64,000 bases of DNA from an uncultured Sutterella sp. (GCA_900542805.1 UQOW01000006.1:16250-80249), one strand, 5' to 3'. Positions 46,159 to 55,698 are shown, counted from the first letter of the stretch. Translations and numbers: made by a program. The notes: generated from the letters alone by a model not told the origin.

Positions 46159-47130
46159 ATGAAAGTATCTGTTGTTATGGCTGTCTACAACGGCGAAAAG
46201 TATCTTCTCGAGCAATTGGATTCAATCAAGAATCAAACACGAACCCCTGATGAGGTTCTAATTGGCGATGATGGGTCTACTGATTCATCGGTAGCACTAA
46301 TAAAAGACTATATTAAAAATAACAACCTGTCATGGCAAATTTCAGTTAATTCGAAACGAAAGGGATTTGGTAGAAACTTCTTTTCGCTCATGAATAGGTG
46401 CACAGGGGATGCCATTTTTCCTTCCGACCAAGATGATGTCTGGAGACTAGATAAGATTGAAAAAATGGTTGAAATACTCGAAAAAAACGATAATATTGCT
46501 CTTTTAATATCAACATATCAAATGGTTTCCATGGATTTTTCGTGTAGAGATTTCAATACTCGAAATAATCCTCTGAATCCAGAAAAATGTGGAATTGTAA
46601 GATTAAGTTTGCACGACGTGATTTCTCAGAAAGACAAGACTTGTCCGTATGCCGGAATGGCGCAGTGTATTCGTGCAAGTTTTTATTTTAATACATTTCA
46701 AAACATGAATCACTTTCCGCTTGTCCATGATCGGATTATGGTTTTATTGGCAGCTGATGCAGGGGCGTTTTATAAGCTTAATGATTTTACAGTTTTTCAT
46801 AGAGTACACGTTAAAAACACAAGCGGCGTAAATAGAAGCGTCTTAGACAAAATCTTCAGAATTTCTGTGTCTGAAAGACTAAAGTTTTTGGAAAATTTTA
46901 AAAACGAAGATCAGAGCTATTTGGATTCTCAAGTTTACATGTCTAATACTCTTAGGGAGTACTTGGTCGCGAGATCGAAGTATCAAAATGAAAGAGTTAG
47001 GGCTATACGTTCTGGAGATGCTTCTCGGATTTTTAGAGTTTTTTTGCAAAATCGAAAGAAGGGACACATAAGTGTTCTTTCTCTTTTGAGCGATTGCAAA
47101 TATATCTTAGCCAAGAACGTTTTTGGTTAG
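46159..47130 (+). CDS. Family-2 glycosyltransferase, rhamnosyltransferase-like
   Basis: 323 residues. The GT2 core shows VSVVMAVYNGEKYLLEQLDSI, GDDGSTDSS and FPSDQDDVW. The DQDD form of the metal site is common in rhamnosyltransferases such as those of O-antigen loci, so rhamnose transfer is possible but not proven. From here to 48203 base composition is more AT-rich than in the genes upstream, a sign of separate origin. The gene starts six bases after the split transferase. Confidence 0.87.
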   Translation: MKVSVVMAVYNGEKYLLEQLDSIKNQTRTPDEVLIGDDGSTDSSVALIKDYIKNNNLSWQISVNSKRKGFGRNFFSLMNRCTGDAIFPSDQDDVWRLDKIEKMVEILEKNDNIALLISTYQMVSMDFSCRDFNTRNNPLNPEKCGIVRLSLHDVISQKDKTCPYAGMAQCIRASFYFNTFQNMNHFPLVHDRIMVLLAADAGAFYKLNDFTVFHRVHVKNTSGVNRSVLDKIFRISVSERLKFLENFKNEDQSYLDSQVYMSNTLREYLVARSKYQNERVRAIRSGDASRIFRVFLQNRKKGHISVLSLLSDCKYILAKNVFG

Positions 47131-47153
47131 TCGAGTATTAGGACTTATATCCT

Positions 47154-48203
47154 ATGAAAATACTATCATGTGCAAGTTTCTATGGGAGTGGATCTAGTGC
47201 GGTCCTGGACTTGCTGTCTGAATACTCTGAAGTCAAGTCAACGAATAATTTTGAGTTTCGTTTGTTGCATGATCCAGATGGCATTTCTGATTTAGAGTTT
47301 CATCTGGTGCAATGTCATAATCGACATAATTCTGGATTTGCCTTGAAGCGCTTTTTAAAACTTTCAAAATTTTACAAGGAGGATCCTAAAAATAGATATG
47401 AAACTTGCTTTAATGGTAAGTTTTACTCCCTAGTTGAACAATACATAAGTAGAATCACAGATTTTAAGTATCGGGGTTGGTGGTTCTATGATGCTTATGA
47501 TGGGCGTGCTTTTTTTGAGTATTACTCGCTCATGTTGTTTCGAAAACTCCTCCGTATGATTACCAAAGGAAGATTTGATATATTCCCTTCGGAAGTTACC
47601 TATTGCCCTCATCCTTCTGCTGAAAAGTTTCTAAAGGAAACACAGTTTTTTATTCGAGAACTATGTCAGGCAGCAAATCCGGAACATTACCCTTATCTTA
47701 TCTTTGACCAAGTTGTTCCATCTCAAAATATCTCTCGGATTCTTCGCTATTTTCTTGATGAGGTATTTGTATTTGTTGTCCATCGAGATCCGCGGGATGT
47801 TTTTCTATGCAACAAGTTTTTTTGGAAAGAGCACTTGTTGCCTGTTAAGAGTCCAGTGGATTTTTGCAAATGGTATCGCTATACACTCGAGAGTGGCTCA
47901 CCAGAAACGGTGGACTTGTCACATGTAAAGAGCATTCATTTTGAAGACTTAATTTACCGATATGATACCCTAGTCAAGGAAATTGAGAATTTTGTTGGTC
48001 TGAAAACGATTAGTCATATAAAGAAATTCAGCTTGTTTAATCCCTTAAGATCTGTCGTCAATACACGTCTTTGGGAAAGGTACGGCACCCCGGAAGAGAT
48101 GGCGATTATCGAATCAGAACTTTCGGAGTACCTTTACGATTTTGATGCCGTTAAGTCCAACAAGATTTCGGGTATTCCCATGGCAAAGTGTAGCGTGTTC
48201 TGA
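47154..48203 (+). CDS. Sulfotransferase-family protein
   Basis: 349 residues. The N-terminus (ILSCASFYGSGSSAVLDLLSEY) fits the 5'-phosphosulfate-binding loop, where a Gly/Ser-rich loop replaces the P-loop. The VFVVHRDPRDVFLCNKFFW segment fits the 3'-phosphate-binding motif of PAPS-dependent sulfotransferases. It would add sulfate to a sugar of the surface polymer, in the cytoplasm before export. The family is broad and sequence similarity is low, so substrate is open. Confidence 0.72.
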   Translation: MKILSCASFYGSGSSAVLDLLSEYSEVKSTNNFEFRLLHDPDGISDLEFHLVQCHNRHNSGFALKRFLKLSKFYKEDPKNRYETCFNGKFYSLVEQYISRITDFKYRGWWFYDAYDGRAFFEYYSLMLFRKLLRMITKGRFDIFPSEVTYCPHPSAEKFLKETQFFIRELCQAANPEHYPYLIFDQVVPSQNISRILRYFLDEVFVFVVHRDPRDVFLCNKFFWKEHLLPVKSPVDFCKWYRYTLESGSPETVDLSHVKSIHFEDLIYRYDTLVKEIENFVGLKTISHIKKFSLFNPLRSVVNTRLWERYGTPEEMAIIESELSEYLYDFDAVKSNKISGIPMAKCSVF

Positions 48204-48205
48204 CC

Positions 48206-49162
48206 TTAGTTCGGCAAATCTGTTTTCTTGCTCATGGCTAGCTCTTTCCAATCGGTCGCAGCTAGGACGGTACTCACGATAATGACGAGGCAGTAAACGA
48301 CTTCGAGAGCCGTCGGAGTTTGGTCGAGTAGTATAAACCCCAGGAAAACGGCCCAGGCCGAATAGGAGATGTTCAGTGCCATTCCTTTGGCTGCTCCAAT
48401 TTTTGCAATTGCCTTGTAGTAGAACAAATACGATGCCGTTCCTGCCAGGGCCGCACAGGCAAGGGTCGTATTAGCGGATGTCGGAACAACCGTGGTAAGA
48501 AAACTGTAAGCCCCGAAAGCAGGGAGGACTACAAGGGCATACACGATTCCGGAGGTTGTTTCTCGGATTTGTAAAGCAATCTCATTGTCAATGGCAGCAT
48601 CTCGCATCCCACAAGCACATAAAACAGCTTCAGATCCCCAGCCGATGACGCACAAAAGCGCACAGAGGACACCAAGTTGTGCATTTCCGGTTCCTCCTTT
48701 TATATCAAGCGCATCTAAGCTCATTCCGATGATTGCCAAAAGTGCAACGCCAAGAGAGATAAGCCGAAGAACGGACAACCTTTCTTTGAGCAGGATGACG
48801 GCGAGTAGGGTTCCGAACGCCGGATAGAAAGCCGAAATAATCGCGGTGTAAGCCGGTCCGATGTTATTGATTGCAATGACGTATCCAGTCATTCCGATTG
48901 GGCCGCCGAGGAGGGCGCCGAGCAAAACGACTTTTCCGCTTTTTGTTCTAACAGCGGAAAGGGTTTCTCTGAGCCTCCCTTTCAATCCCATATAAAGGGC
49001 CATCCAAAAAGCACACAAAACATCGTGCAACGCCGAGCTTGTTATTGCCGCAAACGCAATTGTCTGAGCCGTGTTGTCCGAAAATGGAGCCAGAGAGAGG
49101 GCAATTGAAAGAATCGTTGTGTCAAGGGCCCAAAGAATTCCGCTGAGGATGCCGAATAGCAT
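48206..49162 (-). CDS. LicB-like EamA/DMT permease (choline uptake candidate)
   Basis: 318 residues, about ten membrane helices in two EamA repeats. It is transcribed together with the LicC-LicA-like gene, whose stop it overlaps. In lic1-type phosphocholine loci the DMT permease LicB imports choline, and this context suggests the same job. Helix 1 begins MLFGILSGILWALDTTILS. Without the neighbour it would simply be a drug/metabolite transporter of unknown substrate. Confidence 0.8.
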   Translation of the reverse strand: MLFGILSGILWALDTTILSIALSLAPFSDNTAQTIAFAAITSSALHDVLCAFWMALYMGLKGRLRETLSAVRTKSGKVVLLGALLGGPIGMTGYVIAINNIGPAYTAIISAFYPAFGTLLAVILLKERLSVLRLISLGVALLAIIGMSLDALDIKGGTGNAQLGVLCALLCVIGWGSEAVLCACGMRDAAIDNEIALQIRETTSGIVYALVVLPAFGAYSFLTTVVPTSANTTLACAALAGTASYLFYYKAIAKIGAAKGMALNISYSAWAVFLGFILLDQTPTALEVVYCLVIIVSTVLAATDWKELAMSKKTDLPN

Positions 49163-50934
49163 CAGTTATCTCCTTTCTCAGTTATCTGAGAGGATGGCGT
49201 TAGAGGCATTTTGTATAGATTTAAAGCCTCCTTTAAGTAGCGTTTGGCGTACCGGTAGTAGATATGTAGCCACGGTCCGACGCAGTCGCCTTTCTTTTCT
49301 TTAACAAGAGACCAGGCAAACCAGCACCAGCCGGCCATGCCGACTTGCCCGAGGTTATGCCGCAGTTCTTGTTCCGTCGGTTTGCGACCGAAATAGTGTT
49401 CAAGAGCTCGTAGCATCTTACTTCTATCTAATTGTTCACAGACGCTAAAAGTTCCGAAATCATTGGCGTAATCGCTCATTCCAGCATATTCCCAGTCGAT
49501 TAAGTCTATGTGACCGTCGGGTGCTATGAGGAAATTCAGTCCGAAAAAATCATTGTGGCAAAGGACGGGAGAGCCCTCATCGCCTAGCAGGAAGGTATTT
49601 AATTCCGTTGCTTCGCGTTCCATCTCGGTCCAATCGGGAATATCAATTTCTCCGAAACACGAAAGAAGGGTCTTCTCATATTTTTTTCCTTCCTCGTAGA
49701 AACTAAAACAGCGATCGACTTTGGTCGAACACCGGTGGAGACGCCGAGCCATTTGCATGGCTAGTTGGAGTTGGGAGTCGTTGTGCGAGTCAAGGTTTTT
49801 GCAATCACGCACAAATCGTGAAATTTTCCATCCTCGTTTTGGGTCGGCAGCAATAAATGTCGAGTCAAGTTTCAAATTGCGCGCCGCGTTAAGCGCCGCA
49901 CACTCGGCTTTGCGGTCGATAAGGAGTTCCGATCCGACCCCGGGATGCCGATAGACCCATTCGCCTCTGTCGGTCGAAAAATGGCAGGAAAGGTTTGTCA
50001 GACCTTGTTTTAAAGGGTAAATATTTCGAATTTCTGTCCTCTTGCACCCAAGAACGGAACAGATGTTGTCAAATATCTCGGAGTCTAGATTTTCGAGGAA
50101 CTGCGGATCGAAATCTCGAAGGTCATCGAGTGAATCAAATTCCCAAATGAAGGGAGGGTCATACTTTCGCACAAACATTTCGAGCTCTTGAACGTGCTCT
50201 AGAAAAAGACTCTCCCAGAGTTTGTTGGCTGTTTGTGGTAGGTCGTATTCGGCTTCTAATATGCGACGAAACGCTTGAGAGAACTTGCGGTCAAAATAGG
50301 CATGTCCAATCATGTACCAGGCATCATGACCGCCGATTTCGGCGCCTGTGATGCGACCGTCGGCATCTACTTTCAAGCACCATTCTGTTGTTGGACCTTG
50401 CGCGTATTCGGCGGAGTAGTAGGCACGCCGGACATATTTCTCGAATGGGTTTTTCTCGAAGTAGTTATCGGAAGAGCAAACATAGGTATTCCCTAAATGC
50501 TCCCGAAGCAACATGAGGGAGGCATTGTTGTTGCGAGTGGAATAATCTTTGTTGATAACAAGATGCACTCCGAATTTTTCTTCAAGGTAGTAGAAGGACT
50601 CTTGTTTATAACCGACGACAACAAAGATTTCATTAATTCCCGTCGCTTGTAGTTGTTTTATTTGGCGCTCGATTAAAATTTCACCTCGGACTTTGAGTAA
50701 GCCTTTGGGGCGCTCATAAGAAATCGGAACGAAGCGGCTCGACAGACCAGCGGCAAGAATAACAGCGTTATCAACACGGTAGTTCTCGATCTCTTCGAGA
50801 CCTTGGTCTGTGAGTTGTCCATGACAAGTTAGGCCCTTTGCTTCAAGCTCGTTGGAAAGGCCAGGGTCAATATTTTTAGGGGGGGGGCAAGAGTAGAAAC
50901 TTGATAGCAACTGGAATTCTTGTTTATTTAGCAT
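49162..50934 (-). CDS. Fused CTP:phosphocholine cytidylyltransferase / choline kinase (LicC-LicA-like)
   Basis: 590 residues in three parts. First is a winged-helix-like N-terminus (1-52). Next is a nucleotidyltransferase domain starting VDNAVILAAGLSSRFVPISY with RPKGLL. Last is an aminoglycoside/choline kinase-type domain from about 300, with VLCHNDFFGLNFLI and IDLIDWEYAG as catalytic and metal loops. It would phosphorylate choline (or a similar amino alcohol) and activate it as a CDP derivative. No LicD transferase is seen in the window. Nine C in a row near codon 17 could switch the gene by slippage; the copy shown is in frame. Confidence 0.85.
   Translation of the reverse strand: MLNKQEFQLLSSFYSCPPPKNIDPGLSNELEAKGLTCHGQLTDQGLEEIENYRVDNAVILAAGLSSRFVPISYERPKGLLKVRGEILIERQIKQLQATGINEIFVVVGYKQESFYYLEEKFGVHLVINKDYSTRNNNASLMLLREHLGNTYVCSSDNYFEKNPFEKYVRRAYYSAEYAQGPTTEWCLKVDADGRITGAEIGGHDAWYMIGHAYFDRKFSQAFRRILEAEYDLPQTANKLWESLFLEHVQELEMFVRKYDPPFIWEFDSLDDLRDFDPQFLENLDSEIFDNICSVLGCKRTEIRNIYPLKQGLTNLSCHFSTDRGEWVYRHPGVGSELLIDRKAECAALNAARNLKLDSTFIAADPKRGWKISRFVRDCKNLDSHNDSQLQLAMQMARRLHRCSTKVDRCFSFYEEGKKYEKTLLSCFGEIDIPDWTEMEREATELNTFLLGDEGSPVLCHNDFFGLNFLIAPDGHIDLIDWEYAGMSDYANDFGTFSVCEQLDRSKMLRALEHYFGRKPTEQELRHNLGQVGMAGWCWFAWSLVKEKKGDCVGPWLHIYYRYAKRYLKEALNLYKMPLTPSSQITEKGDN
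50879..50887 (-). repeat. Poly-C9 slippage tract near the start of the LicC-LicA-like gene
   Basis: Nine G on the plus strand (nine C in the coding strand) encode the Pro-Pro-Pro stretch at about residues 17-19, before the first catalytic domain. Gain or loss of one base would abolish both enzyme activities. It is the longest homopolymeric G/C run that I found in the window. Confidence 0.7.
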
Positions 50935-51122
50935 CTCAGTAGTTTTTATAATTGCTACAATTTTCGGAACAAAAGAATCTTTTCAAGTTGACTAGGCCCT
51001 TGACTGCCAGAAACCCAAGTTAGATTCGTGGCATTTTAGACCGTTTGGTTCTGAAAGCAAGACAGCTCCCAGGGAGAACGCACGGAAATTACTTATTGAC
51101 AAAGACGAAAGCGGCAACTATT

Positions 51123-52028
51123 GAGACTGTAAACAAGTTTGTGTAAATCCAATATTTGTTAATCTCTTAGGAAGGAACAAAAATGGATTTACCCATGCAT
51201 CAGGACAAACTAAAAAAAATAATTGCCAGCATTCCAACCGGACAGTTGCAAAGCGCTGAAAGCGAACCCTTCATCCAACAGATGCGCAAATATCTGATAG
51301 AACAAGCTCTACAGGGTGAAAGGGACGCCCATCTTGGTTATGACCGATATGAGCGTCACAGAGGTTCTAACAACCGAAATGGCTCCGGTCGGAAGACGTT
51401 AAAAACCGAAAAAGGTCCGATTGCAATTGCTGTTCCCCGAGATCGTGACGGGAGTTTTGACCCGTAAATTGTCCCCAAAGGACAAACACGAACCGGGGTG
51501 CTCGATGACAAAATTATCGCCCTTTACAGCAAAGGGATGAGTACTCGAGAAATCCGTGAAACGATTAAGGAACTTTATGATATTGATGCGTCGCCCACGC
51601 TCATTAGCAACGTGACAGGTCGAATCATTCATGAAGTCATCCAATGGCAAAATCGCCCCTTGGATTCGGTCTATCCGGTTGTTTTTATGGGCTGTATTGT
51701 TGTCAAAGTCCGAGACAATCAACGCATTGTTAACAAAGCCATCTATGTTGCATTAGGAATTAATCTGTCCGGTAACAAATAACTTCTAGGCCTCTAGTTA
51801 GCGGAAAACGAAAGAGCAAAATTCTGGTTGTCGGTTTTAACCGAGCTCAAGAATCGAGGCCTCGAAGATATTTTGATTGCCGGCATTGATGGTCTTAAGG
51901 GCTTCCCTGAGGCGATAGAGGCTGTTTATCCGAACACCCAGGTACAACTCTGCGTCGTTCACATGGTTCGCAACAGTCTGTGCTTTGTCAGTTGGAAAGA
52001 CTACAAGCGTGTCGCAACACAATTAAAA
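51123..52028 (+). mobile_element. Truncated IS256-family element
   Basis: GAGACTGTAAACAAG at 51123 resembles the terminal repeat of IS256-type elements, and is followed by a mutator-type transposase gene 60 bases on. The right part is missing: the sequence changes to the IS21 end at 52029 and no IS256 sequence resumes after that element. Confidence 0.65.
51183..52028 (+). pseudogene. IS256-type (mutator) transposase, decayed
   Basis: Starts DLPMHQDKLKKIIASIP, continuing with RNGSGRKTLKTEKG and VPRDRDGSFDP, then a TAA where the family has Glu. The frame resumes DDKIIALYSKGMSTREI and later reads EDILIAGIDGLKGFPEAI with QLCVVHMVRNSL, the family core including a catalytic Asp. Further TAA and TAG codons occur at 51780-51796. 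Truncated at about residue 280 by the IS21 element. Confidence 0.85.
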
Positions 52029-52153
52029 TGTTAGGCGAACGCATAAAGTACCCCCTTGACGAACTTTAATTTGACCCCCTCAGGAGTCAAAAAGTGAAGG
52101 AATCAAGAGGGAAAAAACATAATGAGGGTTTCCGTTTTCAAAGGAGACCCGAC

Positions 52154-53347
52154 ATGCTTGCAACTGAAGCAATCGAAAGGATTCGGATTTTGTCTGAGCG
52201 AGGACTAGAATCCAAAGCGATTGCCAAGAGTACGGAGATTACAAGGAACACCGTTCGCAAATACTTGACGCACATTCAACAAAAAACACCCATTGCCACA
52301 AGCGTCCGACGACCAAGCAAACTCGATGCTTACCGAGACAGAATTCGTGTCTGGTTTGCATCCTGTCGCGAGCACTGTCCGGTACTGCAACGTAAGCTAC
52401 GCGAAGAACTCAACATATCAATTGGTCTGAGACAGCTGCAGAAGTATTGCCGGAAATGGCGTAGCAAAGAACTTAAAGGGAATGACATGACCGAGCGGTA
52501 CGAGGTACCGCCCGGTGATGAAATGCAGATTGATTTTGGATTTGATGAGGTTTTGATTTCCGGGGTCAAGACACGGATCTGCATTTTTGTTGCGGTTTTG
52601 AGCTACTCCAGACGAGTCTTTGCCAAGGTTTATCCGAGAGAAAACCAAACCGCTTGGCTCGATGGCATCGAATCAGCCTTCAAACATTTCAATGGTGTTC
52701 CCGTTGCCGTCGTGTCGGATAACACACGCTGTCTGGTCGATAGCCGGGCCGAAAAGGGGAGAACCATTTTCAATCGACGCTATCTGCAATTAGCTCGATA
52801 TTGGCAATTTGTTCCTGTCAATTGCAGGCCCTATCGAGCCAAGACCAAAGGCAAGGTAGAGCGGATGGTCGGTTACGTTAAGACAAGTTGCTTAGCGGGG
52901 CTGGAAGCGAATGATCTGCAGGACGTACAAAGGCAGATTAACGTTTGGATTGAAGTCGTGGCGGATATACGCAAGATAGACGGACTGTCAGGCAATCCGA
53001 TTGAACGATATGCGACAGAGATTACGGCGTTAAAGCCGTACATGGGGCCCAATCTAACACAGCTCAGGTTGGAAACGAGAAAGCTCAACGTCAGCGGTTG
53101 CATTCAGATTGACGGAATTCAGTACCGAATCCCTGGAACAGACGCAGGTACTGATGTGGATGTTCTCATTGAGCAAGAAAGGATTGCAGTGTTTCTTCAC
53201 GGGCAATGCATCACAGAATTGAACAGAACCGCTGACGCCTATGAAGCTAGCACATTTAAGCATCGACAGAAAGATATCTGGGAGCCGGGTAACGTCCGCA
53301 GTAGCTCATTAGATCGTTCATTATCCGAATACGACAGTTTTATCTAG
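52154..53347 (+). CDS. istA: IS21-type transposase IstA
   Basis: 397 residues from ATG 52154, which has AGGAG about eight bases upstream; an earlier GTG in frame is less likely. An N-terminal helix-turn-helix (LSERGLESKAIAKSTEITRNTVRKYL) is followed by the rve core. Its catalytic residues are in EMQIDFGFDEV, VAVVSDNTRC and KTKGKVERMVGYVK (D, D, E). The gene is intact and looks functional. Confidence 0.94.
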   Translation: MLATEAIERIRILSERGLESKAIAKSTEITRNTVRKYLTHIQQKTPIATSVRRPSKLDAYRDRIRVWFASCREHCPVLQRKLREELNISIGLRQLQKYCRKWRSKELKGNDMTERYEVPPGDEMQIDFGFDEVLISGVKTRICIFVAVLSYSRRVFAKVYPRENQTAWLDGIESAFKHFNGVPVAVVSDNTRCLVDSRAEKGRTIFNRRYLQLARYWQFVPVNCRPYRAKTKGKVERMVGYVKTSCLAGLEANDLQDVQRQINVWIEVVADIRKIDGLSGNPIERYATEITALKPYMGPNLTQLRLETRKLNVSGCIQIDGIQYRIPGTDAGTDVDVLIEQERIAVFLHGQCITELNRTADAYEASTFKHRQKDIWEPGNVRSSSLDRSLSEYDSFI

Positions 53348-53357
53348 GAGCACAGCC

Positions 53358-54158
53358 ATGTCAGTTGTTAAGGCAATTTCCAACTCGGAGCTTGCAGCTT
53401 TGGCCAACAGATTGCGCTTGACTCTGATACGTGATCGAATGGAAGAAATGCTCGGTCTAGCCGCTGAAAAAAGACTCTCGCCTCGTGAGACTTTGGAATT
53501 TTTCTTTCGACAGGAAATTGTGCGCAGAGAAGAAAACCGAATCCGACAGGGAATCATGGGGGCTCATTTTCCAGCCGTGAGGTCATTGGATGATTTTGAT
53601 TTCGAAGCACAGCCGTCTATTGATGCGAGACAAATTAGGGAACTATCTCAATTGGAATGGATCAGACAAGCTAAAAACTTACTGTTTTTGGGACCTCCCG
53701 GTGTCGGAAAGACTCATCTTGCGATTGCTTTTGGACGATTAGCTATTGAAAAAGGAATCAGTGTTGCCTTCTATTCGGCCGAGGAACTCGGGTTGCTCTT
53801 GGACAGCGCAATGACTGATGGCACAATCAAGCACAAACTGCTCCGACTTTCAAAACCTAAACTGCTGATTATTGATGAGTTCGGTTATACGCCGTTTTCG
53901 CCTGCGAGTGCCCCGTTGCTGTTTCGCTTAATCAATAGCCGTTATGAACAAAAGAGCATCTTGATTACAAGCAACAAACCGGTATCCGAGTGGGCTGCTG
54001 TCCTAGGAGATGCAACACTAACGACAGCAATGCTCGACAGACTACTCCACCACAGTGAGGTGGTTGTCATTCGAGGCGATAGCTATCGCTTGTTGGAGAA
54101 AAGAAAAGAGGGACTTTTAACATCAGTTCGCGCTGCTGGAACGTCTCTAACCGAGTAA
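53358..54158 (+). CDS. istB: IS21-type helper ATPase IstB
   Basis: 266 residues of the DnaC-like AAA+ family that directs IstA to its target. Walker A is LFLGPPGVGKTHLAIA and Walker B LLIIDEFGYTPF; the sensor SILITSNKP follows. AGGAG lies seven bases before the ATG. It sits ten bases after istA. Confidence 0.95.
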   Translation: MSVVKAISNSELAALANRLRLTLIRDRMEEMLGLAAEKRLSPRETLEFFFRQEIVRREENRIRQGIMGAHFPAVRSLDDFDFEAQPSIDARQIRELSQLEWIRQAKNLLFLGPPGVGKTHLAIAFGRLAIEKGISVAFYSAEELGLLLDSAMTDGTIKHKLLRLSKPKLLIIDEFGYTPFSPASAPLLFRLINSRYEQKSILITSNKPVSEWAAVLGDATLTTAMLDRLLHHSEVVVIRGDSYRLLEKRKEGLLTSVRAAGTSLTE

Positions 54159-54383
54159 CAAACGGGGGTCATTTTAAAAGACGTTTTTGGGGGTCAAATT
54201 AAAGTTTGTTTGACAGTTCTCACTCAGTTCGGGAATAATACAGACACATTCACTCGAGAGGCTTTAGCTCTGATAATTACGACGGATATGGATATCTATA
54301 AGGAGTTAGAGAAGGTAATATTTGGTGAAAACACGGGGAATGAGACGTCGCAGATAAATACATAATAAAATTGCATAATTGTA

Positions 54384-55547
54384 ATGGAAACAATGATTGA
54401 ACTAGCTTGTAGACGACGGCATTCTCTTTTTACAGTTGCCTTATTTTTATTTATTATTGGAGCGGTTTTCTCTGAGGCGAATGGCATCGGGGACTATCTA
54501 TGTCAGAGTTTTACTCTGAATGTTGGAGAACTATTAATTCAGAAGAGCCCGATTTCCTATTATCGGGCTGGCATTTTAGGACTCCTTCTCATTAAAATTG
54601 CTTTGGACTTGCTAGACCATTATAAGCTTTCTTTTTTTCAGATTCTAATTCTTGTTTTAGTTGTAGCCCAGGCTCTGATTAGTCATGGTCGCGGTCTTTT
54701 ATTCTTATTTGTATTTGCGATTGCGGCACATGATGTTGATATTAAATTAATCTCAAAAGTTTTACTTTTGACTTTATCTGCTTCAATCGGCATCGTCGCT
54801 TTTTTAGCTCTTGGAGGATTTATTGAAGAAATTATTTCCGAGGGGGGGCAATGGTATAGAACAGTAAGGCGGTCACTTGGATTTGTTAATCAAAATACTT
54901 TGGCACTGTATCTATTGTCTCTAATATACGCTTGTTTTGTTTTATTTGAGCCAAAATTGAAAACTTTCCTTGGCCTAATACTGATTGCTGCTGTTGGCTT
55001 CTTTCTATCGGGAAGTCGAGGATTGGTTCTCGGTCTTTTTAGCCTCATTTCAACGTTTTATATTTTCAAAGCGAGTAACCCTACGTTCAGGCGCTTTATC
55101 GTGTTTCTTTTTCCGCTGATTGTTATTTGCGACCTCGTGTTTCTTTACCAATTCTCGTATGGACCGATTGAAGCGTATTTCGATAAATTATCGAGTTATC
55201 GATTTAGCTATGTGTGCCGTGTCATACAAGAGTTACCGATAACGTTCTTCGGAGATCCATCTTTCTTTACGGAAGATTCCGATCCGTTTGACAATTGTTA
55301 TGCTTGGTGCCTTTTGGTATTTGGCATTGTTGGAACGACGGTTTTCCTTTTGTCCGTTTTCTTGGGGCTCCTCAAACATGTTGACAATATTACCCTATTG
55401 TCCATTTGCTCAACCATTTGTCTTATTGGGTTCATTGAATCTCGGATGTCTGACCCTGTGATGTCTTTCCCAATCATAAAAATTCTTCTTGACGGATGGG
55501 ATACTCAGTTTCTTAAAAATGAGTTTGCTCAGATTGCCAAGACGTAA
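54384..55547 (+). CDS. O-antigen polymerase/ligase-like membrane protein (Wzy candidate)
   Basis: 387 residues with ten or more membrane helices. A long extracytoplasmic stretch (about 270-310, LSSYRFSYVCRVIQELP) and GSRGLVLGLFSLISTF in the middle are in keeping with Wzy/WaaL-type proteins, whose loops hold conserved Arg residues. In a locus with an initiating transferase and a flippase this is the natural polymerase. A run of seven G lies at codons 153-155. AT-rich compared with its neighbours. Confidence 0.72.
   Translation: METMIELACRRRHSLFTVALFLFIIGAVFSEANGIGDYLCQSFTLNVGELLIQKSPISYYRAGILGLLLIKIALDLLDHYKLSFFQILILVLVVAQALISHGRGLLFLFVFAIAAHDVDIKLISKVLLLTLSASIGIVAFLALGGFIEEIISEGGQWYRTVRRSLGFVNQNTLALYLLSLIYACFVLFEPKLKTFLGLILIAAVGFFLSGSRGLVLGLFSLISTFYIFKASNPTFRRFIVFLFPLIVICDLVFLYQFSYGPIEAYFDKLSSYRFSYVCRVIQELPITFFGDPSFFTEDSDPFDNCYAWCLLVFGIVGTTVFLLSVFLGLLKHVDNITLLSICSTICLIGFIESRMSDPVMSFPIIKILLDGWDTQFLKNEFAQIAKT
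54842..54848 (+). repeat. Poly-G7 run in the polymerase candidate
   Basis: Seven G encode Gly-Gly in an EGGQW segment in the middle of the protein. A slip would cut the protein after about 155 residues. Confidence 0.45.
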
Positions 55548-55698
55548 TCTGTGAGCGATTTCGGCACCGATGACTCAAAGAAGGTGATTTTTCCAATCGT
55601 AAGAGCTTATTTGAACTTTAGAGTGGAAGGCCCTTTTCCCTAAGAACAATGATTGTGAGTGACCGAGCAAAATTGAAATAAAACGAACAGAACTTAAG

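Larger units (their letters stand above)
52029..54215 (+). mobile_element. IS21-family insertion sequence
   Basis: 2187 bases carrying istA and istB. The left end starts TGTTAGGCGAAC and the right end, read inwards, TGTCAAACAAAC. Near both ends lie multiple copies of the internal repeat ending in ACCCCC, with AACTTTAATTTGACCCCC exactly shared by both sides; multiple end repeats are a mark of IS21. No target duplication is visible (left flank TTAAAA, right flank GTTCTC), so a later rearrangement is likely. Confidence 0.85.
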
